Origin: Diogma glabrata
Taxonomy: Eukaryota; Arthropoda; Insecta; Diptera; Cylindrotomidae
Length of the DNA stretch: 64,000 bases
Assembly: GCA_963693315.1 (NCBI GenBank)
Contig: OY856186.1
Location: forward strand, 461,297,558-461,361,557
Direction of reading: 5' to 3'
The position numbers and the translations under genes were made by a program. The notes beneath the pieces are model-generated. The model searched no databases. It was not told where the DNA came from and saw only the letters and a program-made list of their open reading frames with translations. Each line of letters opens with the position of its first letter. Position 1 is the first letter of the stretch. Of the stretch, positions 34,801 through 45,906 are shown in pieces.

Positions 34801-35389
34801 CGTGAGAAAAGACCTAATTTGATAAATTTATTTATATCTTTTCATATTCCCTTATAATTACAATATATTAAATTACAATTTTATAACAATTTTAAATTTA
34901 GAACAAAAACAATTAACATTTAGAAAAAAAATTAATATAAAATTGATTATAACATTAATAAAGAAAAAGGGAATGAAAATTAGGAAATTTCTTTGATCTA
35001 AAATGGATCAATGGCGAAATTCCCTTCAAAAATTCAAGTTACATTTATGAATATGAACTGTGTAGTGGGGCAAAAATCCATTGTTAGATTACTTTCTAGA
35101 AAAAAAATTTTAAATGAATATTTAAACAACAGCAAAAAAAAAAAAAAAATAAATATGGATGCACATAAAAGTATTGCAAATATAAATCAAAACAAATAAG
35201 AGGAAAGGCATATCAACTGAATAAGAAAACAAAAACAACAATAGACAACAATAATTAAAAAAAAAAAAAAACACAAGAAAAGAAATGAAAATGCAGTATA
35301 ACAGATATCAATGAATTTGTACAACTTTCCATATCAATATCAGCAATAAAACTGTGTAAACACAAAACAAAAACAAAAATAACTGAAAA
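31826..35389. other. AT-rich region, nothing recognised
   Basis: No credible gene on either strand. The part nearest 35389 is probably the 3' UTR of the minus-strand CR1/Jockey-type element, but its 3' end was not found. A small hairpin (TAGTGTCTT and AAGACACTA) lies near 33396-33430. Confidence 0.45.
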
Positions 35390-35655
35390 TTAACGAACTG
35401 CTGATAAAAGATTCTCTACTGTATTCTGATTTAACAGCCACTTCCACAAACATTTTAAAAAAAGTTTTAAATTATTTATATTTTTAATATGAATTAGCTT
35501 ATTAAAAATATTAGGCCCACTAAACAAGAAAAACTTGCGAAAATGTTCACATCTTGTCAAAGGTAGGTTAAAATTTAAATTTCTCAATCTTGGTCCTAAT
35601 CTTTCCATACTCCTATTACCACTGCGAATAAAAAATAATTTAAGACATTTAAAAA
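35390..35655 (-). pseudogene. ORF2 C-terminus of the CR1/Jockey-type element, beyond the Penelope insertion
   Basis: Continues in frame the ORF2 that ends at 39188. After the shared target duplication the minus strand reads IFKCLKLFFIRSGNRSMERL and then RNLNFNLPLTRCEHF, to a stop at 35390. This is the usual C-terminal tail of insect non-LTR ORF2 proteins. It is separated from the RT domain by the 3.5 kb Penelope-like element. Confidence 0.85.
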
Positions 35656-35667
35656 TATATAAATATC
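35656..35667. repeat. target-site duplication, left, of the Penelope-like element
   Basis: TATATAAATATC at 35656-35667 recurs at 39176-39187. The interrupted ORF2 reads through in frame when the insert and one copy are removed. Confidence 0.85.
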
Positions 35668-36004
35668 AATAATTTTTGTTTGAACTACTTGAAGCGATTA
35701 TAATAATAATTAGTAAAACAACGTCTTTTTTCACTTCAAAAACTTTATTTATTTTTAACACCGAATATTTTCTGTCTCTAAGAGACCTTCTTCTTGGGTT
35801 AATTGTTTTCTAAACTAAACTAAACTAAACACAATGATCTATTTATATACAAATACAAAGCTATGGATCTTAAAGTAATTAAAGTTAGTGGGTTTTTCCC
35901 ATTGACAAGGATCGTGAATATGAAATTTAACAATTATATTATAAACAAATGAAGGCGTAACAGAGAAACAGAAAAAAAAAATTATAATTTAATTATAAGT
36001 GATT

Positions 36005-36853
36005 TTATGAATGAAGTGTTTTACGACGGTTTTTAATTTTAAAAAGGGGGCTGTAAACTGGACCTCTGTCGTTGTTGATTAAATCTTCTTCGTTTTCTTG
36101 TTGGATGTAGTAAGATTCTATTATCTCTAGCTTCCTGTTGTCGCGGACTGGGTGTAAAAGTTTTAAATTACTATTGTTGATTTTATGGTTGTTATCTACG
36201 ATGTGTTTGGCTACTGCTGATTTGTCATAATTGACTTTCACGTTTATATGCTCCTTAAACCTTGTGATGATCTGTCTTTTAGAAGATCCAATATATTTCT
36301 TCCTACAACCTGAACAGCTGATCTCATATACTCCATTTTGGCAATGTTGTGGAATTTTATCTTTATTGCTGGTAAGTATAGAAGATAATTTTTGATCAGT
36401 TGTTGGTATTAGCTCTACATTGTGGCGTTTGAATATGTTTTGAAGCTTAGTAGAGACTCGCGGATCAAAGCTAACTTTTTCTCTTTTTTTCCTTTCCGTG
36501 ATTGATGTCAAAACTGTGGTATCTCGTAATGCTTTTTTCTTTTTGGCTTTCCTTATAAGGGTGTTTATATGGAGGCTATTAAATCCATTAATTTTGGCAA
36601 TTCTTTTGATGTTTTCTTCCTCTTTTGAATAATTTATTGTGCTGAGTGGAATGTATATAAGACGATGTATCATGCTTCTGAATGCTGCCATTTTGTGTTG
36701 CCATGGGTGATTTGAATCAATTGTTATGAACCGATCTGTGGTAGTGGGTTTTCTGTAGATATCAAATTCTACTCTTCCATTATTTCGGATGAGTAGAAGA
36801 TCTAAAAACGGAAGTTTTCCCTGTTGTTCCTCCTCATAGGTAAATTTAATTGA
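36005..36853 (-). pseudogene. inverted 3' part of the Penelope-like ORF
   Basis: The minus strand reproduces the last ~283 residues of the ORF at 36866-38869, from the KFTYEEEQQGKLPF region through the GIY-YIG domain to the C-terminus. I see only two amino-acid differences (E for K near the start, R for H near the end). It lacks the catalytic RT motifs, so it cannot act alone. Its near identity shows that both halves arose in one event or very recently. Confidence 0.9.
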
Positions 36854-36865
36854 TTATCAACAAAA

Positions 36866-38869
36866 TTGGTTATCAACAAAAAACTAAAAAACCTGATACA
36901 ACCTAAACAACTCAAAAAATCAGAGCCATTAATTGTTCCAGATTATGTTAAGAATTTATCATCTCAAATAATAGAAACAGAAGAACTAAACTTATTAAAC
37001 AAAGGATTAAATTTTGCCGTACAAAATAACACATTACCATTAATAAACATAGTAGCAGATATAGAACATGCCTGTAAACACATACCAGCCGAAGAAAGAA
37101 ATATTGTAAAATTAGAATCAAAAAAAGTCATCAACAATGTCATCGAAAACCCACAATACTCAAACTCGGATTCTCAGAAAATAAAAAAAGTTTTAAAATC
37201 TCTAAAAGCCAAAGATTGCATTTACACTAAAGCGGACAAAGGAAATTCTCTAGTGATCATGGATAAAAGTGAATATATCACAAGAGTGGAAAAACTACTT
37301 GCAGAAGGACCATATCAGTCACAGAACTCCAATCCTCTCAACCAACTACAACGAAAAGCAGTAAGCCTACGCAAAAAGATTGCCAACACATTAAATATTG
37401 CATCGCTGAAATGGAAGCTAAATGTATCGAACCCAACTCTTCCAAGACTGTATGCACTACCTAAAATTCACAAAATAGGCAAATCTATGCGCCCGATCGT
37501 GTCAAATAATAATTCACCGTTCGAAAAAATTTCTAAATGGTTAGTTGAAGAGTTTAAAAGGATACCAGCTTTTCCATCTCTAGCAGTTAAGAACTCAATA
37601 GAAGTTGTTGACAAAATAAAAGACGTAGAAGTGGAGGATAACGAGATCTTAGTGTCACTTGATGTCAGCGCACTATTTCCTAGCGTACCGGTCAACATAG
37701 CTATCGATATAATTAAAAAGTGGCTGATAAGGAACGATATACCACAGAATACAACAGAAGTATATATTGAAGCATTAAAGGAATGTATGAACAACAGCTA
37801 CTTCCAGTTCAATGAAAATATATATAAACAAACCTCTGGAACTTCTATGGGTAACTCATTATCACCGTTTGTAGCTGAAGCGTTGATGTCAGAACTGGAA
37901 GTATCAGTAAATAGAGAATTCAACTTCAAGTTTTGGGGAAGATATGTAGACGATGTATTAGTGATTATGAAAAAACAACAATTAAGGAAAGTCTTAAAAG
38001 TCATTAATAGCAAATACGAATCAATTAAATTTACCTATGAGGAGAAACAACAGGGAAAACTTCCGTTTTTAGATCTTCTACTCATCCGAAATAATGGAAG
38101 AGTAGAATTTGATATCTACAGAAAACCCACTACCACAGATCGGTTCATAACAATTGATTCAAATCACCCATGGCAACACAAAATGGCAGCATTCAGAAGC
38201 ATGATACATCGTCTTATATACATTCCACTCAGCACAATAAATTATTCAAAAGAGGAAGAAAACATCAAAAGAATTGCCAAAATTAATGGATTTAATAGCC
38301 TCCATATAAACACCCTTATAAGGAAAGCCAAAAAGAAAAAAGCATTACGAGATACCACAGTTTTGACATCAATCACGGAAAGGAAAAAAAGAGAAAAAGT
38401 TAGCTTTGATCCGCGAGTCTCTACTAAGCTTCAAAACATATTCAAACGCCACAATGTAGAGCTAATACCAACAACTGATCAAAAATTATCTTCTATACTT
38501 ACCAGCAATAAAGATAAAATTCCACAACATTGCCAAAATGGAGTATATGAGATCAGCTGTTCAGGTTGTAGGAAGAAATATATTGGATCTTCTAAAAGAC
38601 AAATCATCACAAGGTTTAAGGAGCATATAAACGTGAAAGTCAATTATGACAAATCAGCAGTAGCCAAACACATCGTAGATAACAACCATAAAATCAACAA
38701 TAGTAATTTAAAACTTTTACACCCAGTCCGCGACAACAGGAAGCTAGAGATAATAGAATCTTACTACATCCAACAAGAAAACGAAGAAGATTTAATCAAC
38801 AACGACAGAGGTCCAGTTTACAGCCCCCTTTTTAAAATTAAAAACCGTCATAAAACACTTCATTCATAA
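36866..38869 (+). CDS. Penelope-like reverse transcriptase with GIY-YIG endonuclease
   Basis: A 667-residue intact ORF. N-terminal region with KADKGNSLVIMDKSEY (about residues 130-150). RT core with LPRLYALPKIHK, MRPIVS, SLDVSALFPSVP, SGTSMGNSLSPFVAE and the catalytic YVDD at 360-363. A linker follows. The GIY-YIG endonuclease is in the C-terminal quarter: GVYEISCSGC from residue 559, YIG at 572-574, then RFKEH. RT plus GIY-YIG defines endonuclease-bearing Penelope elements, which prime reverse transcription at the nick. The start at 36866 lies 12 bp from the inversion junction. The family usually has a somewhat longer N-terminus, so the protein may be 5'-truncated. No stop or frameshift. Confidence 0.93.
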   Translation: MVINKKLKNLIQPKQLKKSEPLIVPDYVKNLSSQIIETEELNLLNKGLNFAVQNNTLPLINIVADIEHACKHIPAEERNIVKLESKKVINNVIENPQYSNSDSQKIKKVLKSLKAKDCIYTKADKGNSLVIMDKSEYITRVEKLLAEGPYQSQNSNPLNQLQRKAVSLRKKIANTLNIASLKWKLNVSNPTLPRLYALPKIHKIGKSMRPIVSNNNSPFEKISKWLVEEFKRIPAFPSLAVKNSIEVVDKIKDVEVEDNEILVSLDVSALFPSVPVNIAIDIIKKWLIRNDIPQNTTEVYIEALKECMNNSYFQFNENIYKQTSGTSMGNSLSPFVAEALMSELEVSVNREFNFKFWGRYVDDVLVIMKKQQLRKVLKVINSKYESIKFTYEEKQQGKLPFLDLLLIRNNGRVEFDIYRKPTTTDRFITIDSNHPWQHKMAAFRSMIHRLIYIPLSTINYSKEEENIKRIAKINGFNSLHINTLIRKAKKKKALRDTTVLTSITERKKREKVSFDPRVSTKLQNIFKRHNVELIPTTDQKLSSILTSNKDKIPQHCQNGVYEISCSGCRKKYIGSSKRQIITRFKEHINVKVNYDKSAVAKHIVDNNHKINNSNLKLLHPVRDNRKLEIIESYYIQQENEEDLINNDRGPVYSPLFKIKNRHKTLHS

Positions 38870-39175
38870 AATCACTTATAATTAAATTATAATTTTTTTT
38901 TTTTTTCTGTTTCTCTGTTACGCCTTCATTTGTTTATAATATAATTGTTAAATTTCATATTCACGATCCTTGTCAATGGGAAAAACCCACTAACTTTAAT
39001 TACTTTAAGATCCATAGCTTTGTATTTGTATATAAATAGATCATTGTGTTTAGTTTAGTTTAGTTTAGAAAACAATTAACCCAAGAAGAAGGTCTCTTAG
39101 AGACAGAAAATATTCGGTGTTAAAAATAAATAAAGTTTTTGAAGTGAAAAAAGACGTTGTTTTACTAATTATTAT

Positions 39176-40799
39176 TATATAAATATCGCAAAGGCAATAT
39201 TTTCAATTGTCTGAACAATGGCAAAGATCTTTCCAGTCTATTTTTTCTTAAAATTATCCTAATACTATGTTTCTGGGCAATAATAGCGTGGTATAATGTA
39301 GACATGTACATTCCTCCCCAACACGTAATTCCGTATTGAATTTTGGATTGAATCATTCCAAAATAAAACATTCTTAATACACTTTTCGGTAATAAAGCAC
39401 GCAACAAATATAATTTTCTGTTAACATTTATTATATATTTGTAGAGATTATTCAAATGACAATTAAAATTCAATCGAGAGTCAACCCAAACACCAAGGTA
39501 TTTGAAAGTATCAACATTTTGCAATAACATGCAGTTATTTGAACACATTGAAAAAAGAGGACAATTAATACTAAAAATATAATTAAAGCAGGATGAACAA
39601 TGATATACAATGTCAAAATTCGGAATTAAGCCACTGAGTTTAAAAAACATAGTTTTTGTTTTTGAACTTAACACCATATAATGTACATCAAACCACCGAC
39701 GAATCAAAAGTAAATCACTATTCATGTCTTCAGCAATATCTCTAAATGAATTACGATTATAACAAATACCAATATCATCAGCAAAAGCTATCATACTCCC
39801 CTTGATAGGTAAAGAAAAGATAGAATTAATGTAAACTAGAAACAACACTGGGCCAAGAACAGCAGAGCCTTGTGGAACACCTGATTTCAGTGGCTGTTTC
39901 TCACTTAATGTGTTTTCAATTTTAACTATCTGATGGCGATTAGACAGGTATGAACTAAACCAATGCAAACAAACACCTTGCACACCAGAATGTTTCAGTT
40001 TATTTAACAAGAGTTTATATTTTACTAAATCAAATGCCTTAGCCATATCAAGAAAATTGGTAGCAACACATTCATTGTTATTTATATTATTAAAAACTTT
40101 GCTAAAATATTCTATCAAAGCGTCTTCAGTCGATAAACACTCTCTAAAACCATACTGTTTATTAGAAAAGAATCGTTTTGAGTTAAGAAAACTAACTAAT
40201 CTTTCTTTCATACATTTTTCTAAAATTTTGGAAAAAACAGACAGTAAAGAGATTGGTCTAAAATTTTCAACTTTTTTCTTGTCACCAGATTTATGGAGTG
40301 GAATAACTATAGCAATTTTTAAGACATCGGGGAAAATACCTTCAATAATGCTCCTATTAAACAACTGGCATAAAATATTTGATATAGATTTCACTATGAG
40401 TTTTAATGTTGAATTGCTGATTGAATCATGGCCGCAAGAGTTTGTATTATCCAGACACATAACGAGATTAATAATTTCAGTTTCAGTAATTGGTCGCATA
40501 AACATTGAATTTTGTTCAACAGAATCGTAAAGCAAACTACTTTCAACGGAACTATTAAGTCCCGAAAAACTATTGGTTATATTATCAATAACATTTATAA
40601 AATAATCGTTAAAAACGTTTGAGATATTCAGAGAGCTATTAATAACCGTACCATTTTCGTCAACAATTGATAATGACTTATCATACTTAACACCTTTACC
40701 TAAAATTTCATTTGAAAGCTGCCATTGTTTTTTTAAATTATTTTTACAATTATCAAAATGATTTTTATAATAATGAAACCTATCAGAACTATTAACCAA
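39176..40799 (-). pseudogene. ORF2 (RT) of a CR1/Jockey-type element, 5'-truncated and interrupted
   Basis: An open minus-strand frame of ~540 codons. From the N-terminus it has a linker (WQLSNEILGK), NSCGHDSISNSTLK, FRPISLLSVFSKILEKCM, NKQYGFRE, FLDMAKAFDLVKYKLLLNKL, SGVPQGSAVLGPVLFLVY, the catalytic FADDIGICYN, and a thumb with FKYLGVWVDSRLNF. The QG-LGP motif has one extra residue. The endonuclease is absent: homology begins at about 40799, typical of 5' truncation. At 39188 the Penelope-like element interrupts it, and the C-terminus follows at 35655-35390. Before that insertion the preserved part of ORF2 was open. Confidence 0.9.
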
Positions 40800-41654
40800 G
40801 AACCCTTACTCTAACTGCGCAAACATTATCCGGGCGCAAATTTCACTTTCGAACTTCGTGCCCTATTGATTAATAGGCGTGGATGTATCAGAATATTCGT
40901 TTGAGCGTTAACTTAATTTGAGCATTAATGATCCAAATTGGGAGGATTGAGAGTTGTTATCGAGATCGACTTATAAAAACCACCTCAATGTTGACCTTTA
41001 TCATTCCTACGTATGCCAGAACTTCAATAAGGGATTGATTTCCGCTAATATTTCGATGTGCAACCCGCACTAGTACTTGACATCATAATCTATCAAGTGT
41101 TGGATAAGGTTTGGGAAGGCTAAACTCAGAACAACCACTGCTCTTTTATGCGTTATTTTCTATTCGTGACAATGGTTTTCGTTCTAAATTTCGTCGTTTT
41201 GGACAATTCCTATGTAGTCTTATTCAAATATCGAATTCTCTGTTCACCGCACCGGCAAATAATACACAACACCAAAAAGCAGTACACCTCATGGATAATT
41301 ACTCAACTTTTACTGCGCCAGTTGCACAGCTAGCGCGCAAAATGCATATTCAGTACCATTGCGCTACCACCATCTCTCCTTAGCCTGCGCATCGCGTATC
41401 AAAATAATGACCACTAGCTAAGACATTATTTAATGCCTCACTCTTCACTCCATCTTTTCGATCAGAACTTTCTGTCTCACCAGCACAGCAAGCACCAACT
41501 CACTCAATATACTTATTCGGTTGAACTACGTTAATTATTTTTTCTCTCTCCATGGATGCCAACTGGTTCAAAGTCAGTGCAACCTTCCTGTCTCCTTATT
41601 TTAGTAGTAGTCCTGGCTTGAGACGTTCTCAGGGTGTGGGACGTCCCCACGATT
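40800..41654. other. unassigned region
   Basis: No recognisable gene. Frames at 41111-41383 lack any family resemblance. Base composition is slightly less AT-rich than the neighbours. GTGTGGGACGTCCCCACG just before 41655 is a short palindrome. Confidence 0.4.
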
Positions 41655-42115
41655 TGTGACGAAAGGAATTTCAGAAACACTATTTTCGTGTCAAAGATTT
41701 ATCATCTTCCCTTCGTCGCAAGTCTTATAAATTCCAGACAACTTTTAATTTTATAATTTTGATCCATCATGACATTATACCTATTTTTCAAAAATTTGCC
41801 CATGTTTCGTTTTTGCACATTGTACAAATACATTAATAATTATAGTAAAATTTTCACATGTTTTGCTTTCTGTAAATTTTACAGAAAACAATTAATTTAA
41901 AATTCTGGATTAAGTTGTAATCCAATTTCACTTTATTTAATTCTCATTCTTCTTTCTTTTCTACTTAAGTCTGAAATTCAGCCTTTCGTTTTTTGTTGTA
42001 ATTAAACAAGTTTTCGTTTATTTGTGGGAAAGTTCCCACAAATTGATCACATTCTGGAATTAATTTTTTTCGGGCTCAGATAACACCGAGGTGTTGACTT
42101 GAGTTAGAAAAGTTT
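41655..42115 (+). repeat. 5' LTR of a decayed Gypsy element (~461 bp)
   Basis: Starts TGTGACGAAAGG and ends just before TGGTCGGAGCTCGG, a PBS-like sequence at 42116. The assignment rests on ordered similarity to the split LTR 24203-28070 and on the Gypsy gag-pol downstream. A 3' partner was not securely found; TGTAACGTCGGCG at 50131 is a weak candidate. Confidence 0.5.
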
Positions 42116-43886
42116 TGGTCGGAGCTCGGATCCTAATGGTCGACCAAGATGGTCGTGACAATTGGTCGTAGAATTTTATTTTTAGTAGCGTAATTAAATT
42201 TTATTTCGGGTATTTTGTTTTTGTCTTTATTTTGTGGTTATTTTTTTTTTGGTGTTGTTAATTAAAGTCAGTTGATTGTTGGTGAATATATCGTTTTTGA
42301 CAAAAAAAAAAAATAATTTGTTGTGAAAATTGCATTGAATATTGAAAATTTTAAGAATATATTTATTTTTGAAAAAAAATCATTTGGTTTAAAATCATAT
42401 TAAATAGGAAGCGGTTGTAGTGGTTTGAGTAGAGTGTTATGTTACAATATCGAAATATTTTATTTTTTGGTCCATGGTCATCTTTTGGAAATAATTGGCA
42501 CCAGCGAGATGAAATTAAGACACCAAACCGACGAAACGAGTTAGCCATTAAAATTTCAATGCAAATATTGTGTGTAGCTTTGGCAAATATAATTATACTT
42601 TGTCCATTGATAGAGAGTTAGATAGTAGATCATATTTACATATTTATATCTCTAATGAATTAGATCTCGAATATGATGCTCGTTTAAAAGATGCATATTG
42701 GCCTGCCGTGAAATACATACATGATTTTATTTACCACTAATGGCTATAATCAGTAAAATCTTGTTTTCGGTTGTGGTAGAATTCGAACTATTTTTAAATT
42801 TATGATGAAATATTGTACATTTCACTGCAGTTGAGCGTTGGTAGATGTAATTAAAAGAATTGTAATTAATTGTACGTCTTGTTCGTTTCTGAATTTTGTA
42901 AGCGTTTTACAAGGATTAGTAAATACATTTCTTTCTCTATGTGGTAGGCCTAAGAAGCCATCCATCGAGCTTCTCTCCTTAACATAATTATGTTCCTAGG
43001 TCGCCTCTGTCCATTATGGACATGCGATCGAAGTTCATTGGTTTCCTCTCTTCATTTTAGAGGGCGTTTTTTGGTGATAAGAGGATGACTACTGCTGGTC
43101 TGTACTTAGGTACAAACCATTAGTACCATTCCCTGCACAGACGTTTCTTCAATGAAATGAAGAGGAGAACCAATTTTATTTTTTATCAGGATCAGAGGCT
43201 TCACCTCACTCAACTTCAAAACTTTTCCACTTTTACATTTAGCTTACAATAGACAATTTTTTATGGAGTTTAAGACTTGAAGTCTGGCGCTCGGGAGCGT
43301 TCTCCAGCAACGGCATTAGTTTAATGGTAATTTATTTTTAGGTAGAACAAACGCAGCTGGGTCAGTAGAAATAGGCCTAGGGTCTAATCGTGACAGTTGC
43401 AATTGTTTTTGTTAGGTTGGGAAGAAAATAAATAAATATTTCAAGTTAAGACGGTGCATCCAATAAATAAGCATTTTTTTAAATATTTTTACTTTTCAAA
43501 TTTAAAATAAATAAATATTTTCTAGGGATGTTATCGTCAATAAATAATTTTAGGTACTTATAATTTGGAATTTCAGCGTATCTGAAATTGAATATATAAA
43601 TTATATTTTATATTATAAACATTTTAGGAATTTTTGTGAAAGGTGTAGCAACGTTGAATGCAACTATCATTTTTTTTGTTGTTCTTTTTCTAAATTTGTT
43701 TTTACAAAAAAATTTGTGTTTTCGAATTGGGTTGGTCGTTATTTTTCACTTTTTGCGTTTTTTTATTTGTTTTCATTTCCATCGGACAATTTTTACCGGG
43801 TGTACTAACTGCACTTATTCCGTTTGAATTGGTTTTGGTATTGTTGTTTGTTGCTAATTCTGAATTTTACAAATTTTACGTTCGAA
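42116..43886 (+). other. long leader of the decayed Gypsy element
   Basis: 1.8 kb between the presumed PBS and the gag start, AT-rich and without a credible ORF. It contains the CCAGCAACGGCATTAG segment noted above. Confidence 0.4.
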
Positions 43887-44459
43887 ATGTCAAACCAGTT
43901 AGACGTTGACAATCCGTTCTATGGTTTGGAACCTAGTGAACTACAGATCGAATGTTTGGTTCGGGGTGTGGACTACAGGGGGGTCAATTGGGCAGAGGAA
44001 CTGCGAAACCATGCAGATAATGGTGCAGTTCCAATAACGGTGTCTCATGCGAGAGATTTAGTAGCAGAATCTCAAATGGTGGTGCAGGCAGCACAACTTA
44101 TCTTGGATCAAGTAAGACGACTTCAGCGACCGATTAATCAGACCTTCTTAGATGGTTAGGCAAATCGAGTTTTGCATTATACGGATAGAATGAATAGGTT
44201 GGGTCCTCGCAATGACATGCAAGAACACATGCTGTCAACACATCCAATTTTGCAGAATAAACCAGGAGTATCATCTGCACCATCTGTTTCACCTACGTTT
44301 CAACCAGATGAGAGATCCACTCCGATCCCAGTGCAGCCAATAACTGACACAATATAAATCGTCCAAACTATCAACAACAGAGACGGTCAGAGCATTTACC
44401 ACCGGCTTATTTCCAGCAATCAGGTTTGAGAGCTGCAAATCTGGTAATACCAATGTTGG
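43887..44459 (+). pseudogene. gag: gag N-terminus of the decayed Gypsy element
   Basis: From ATG 43887 the frame reads MSNQLDVDNPFYGL and then VRGVDYRGVNWAEELRNHA, to a TAG at 44157. Upstream in-frame Met codons add only hydrophobic leader-like residues and are probably not used. After the stop the Gag-like sequence continues (MNRLGPRNDM, PTFQPDERSTP) to 44357, and then in another frame (RPNYQQQRR) to about 44459, where it breaks off at an insertion. The C-terminal part resumes near 45907. At least two lesions. Confidence 0.65.
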
Positions 44460-45906
44460 GGTTTTCGTTTGTTACAATTGTAAAATGCAATTGCTTTAAC
44501 TGATTAACAGATTATTGATCTAACCAATTGATTCAATTGATTATCTCAGTTCTAAATACGGCCCTGATAATATTTAATTTATATATTTTCTTTCTTCAAA
44601 AAAAATTTTCCCGTTGATTTTCCAAATCAAAAAAATGAAATCAATTATTGGGACAGTCGATCATCAGATTTAAGATAGTAAAAACAAAACAAAAATTACT
44701 CAAGTGAATTTGTTGGTAAAATATTCAGTTTCTAAATATCTATCTAGTGTTATCTAAATTTTGGTTATATTGCAATTAATTTATTGAGTATTCCTAATTT
44801 TATTAATTTTAATGTATTAGTTTTGAGCTAAATAATTCTGTAGTGTTGATATTGGATATCAAAACTGTTTTAGTGAGAATTAAAAACTATCCATAATACA
44901 ATATATTCTAAGTGTAATAAATTTGAAAAGAATTAATTAAATTTCAAACTAAACAAACTGTAACGGTAGTGTCTTATATACCCGTAGTTTTAATTCTTTA
45001 ATTTTATATTATGTGATCTACGATTGCAATTGAATTAAATATATAAACATAAAAAACGTTCTAATTCTTTAACGTCTTAATATATGAGTGTGGCATGTTG
45101 AAAATTATTGCGTCACTCTAGAGTAACAGTTCAACTAGTAAACTCTACAGTTTAAGCAACAAAAATATAGTGATTGCAATTATACAGTATTATACTAATT
45201 ACTAATGTATTTGATCTGCAGTATTTTAAAGGTCAAAAATAACAATCCCATTGGAAAAAAAAACTAAACGGAAAATAACTGCTTCAAATTATTTAAACAC
45301 AAATACAGTTCAAATCAATTATATCGTTATACGCAAATTTGTTCGTCGTGTGGATTCCTATTGAAGTCATACCAAAAGACGTCATAACACAAATTGTTAA
45401 TCAGGATAATTTATAATAACTTCAAAACAAGTAACAACACATCAACAACATCAACAACATCTTAGATAAGTACACAATAGTTTTTATTGCACATACTATT
45501 TTCATTACTTTATTTAGTATTAATATTTCATTTTTGGGAGATAATATTAAGTATATTGTAAATTATTTTTGAATTATTTGTTTTGAATTATAATAATTAT
45601 GGGTGTACTAAACGTATCATCTTTGATTAATTAATTTTTTGTGTTCGACATATCATGAATTAACACTCCACTCTTAGTGTGGGATGAGATTGGGTGAGTA
45701 GAAGGTGAGTATGCAGGTAGTGTAGATAGTAGCTTGTCATCCCTGTTCCTTCAACATCTTAAGCGGTTTAAACAAGATTCAATTTTGGTTTCCAATGATC
45801 CCATTTCCTACCCTTAGCTTTAGCCGGAGCTTCATATATCCGCTGGAAACCAGGATTGGATAAATTCTGTAATCTTCACATTAATACTGATGCGAAGATA
45901 ACACGT
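44460..45906. mobile_element. unidentified ~1.4 kb insertion in gag
   Basis: AT-rich sequence that interrupts the Gag frame. Its edges are not precise. No ORF, LTR or clear terminal repeats. CCACTCTTAGTGTGG near 45668 is a short palindrome that could be a Helitron-type terminal hairpin, but no CTRR end or 5' TC was confirmed. Confidence 0.35.

Larger units (their letters stand above)
35668..39175 (+). mobile_element. Penelope-like element with an inverted partial copy
   Basis: Composed of 31 bp at 35668-35698, an inverted 3' third (35699-36854), and a forward copy (about 36855-39175) with a 667-codon RT-endonuclease ORF. The arms 35699-36854 and about 38020-39180 are reverse complements over ~1.15 kb with very few differences. 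Inverted or tandem partial copies beside the main copy are a known hallmark of Penelope-like elements. A 12 bp target duplication flanks the whole. Confidence 0.9.

Noticed and set aside
41111..41383. 90-codon frame before the decayed Gypsy LTR
   Set aside because: No family resemblance, no conserved neighbour, and a second overlapping frame of equal quality.
43636..43886. In-frame or overlapping hydrophobic extension upstream of the decayed gag
   Set aside because: Low-complexity Phe/Leu stretch in the leader; the conserved Gag sequence starts at MSNQLDV (43887).
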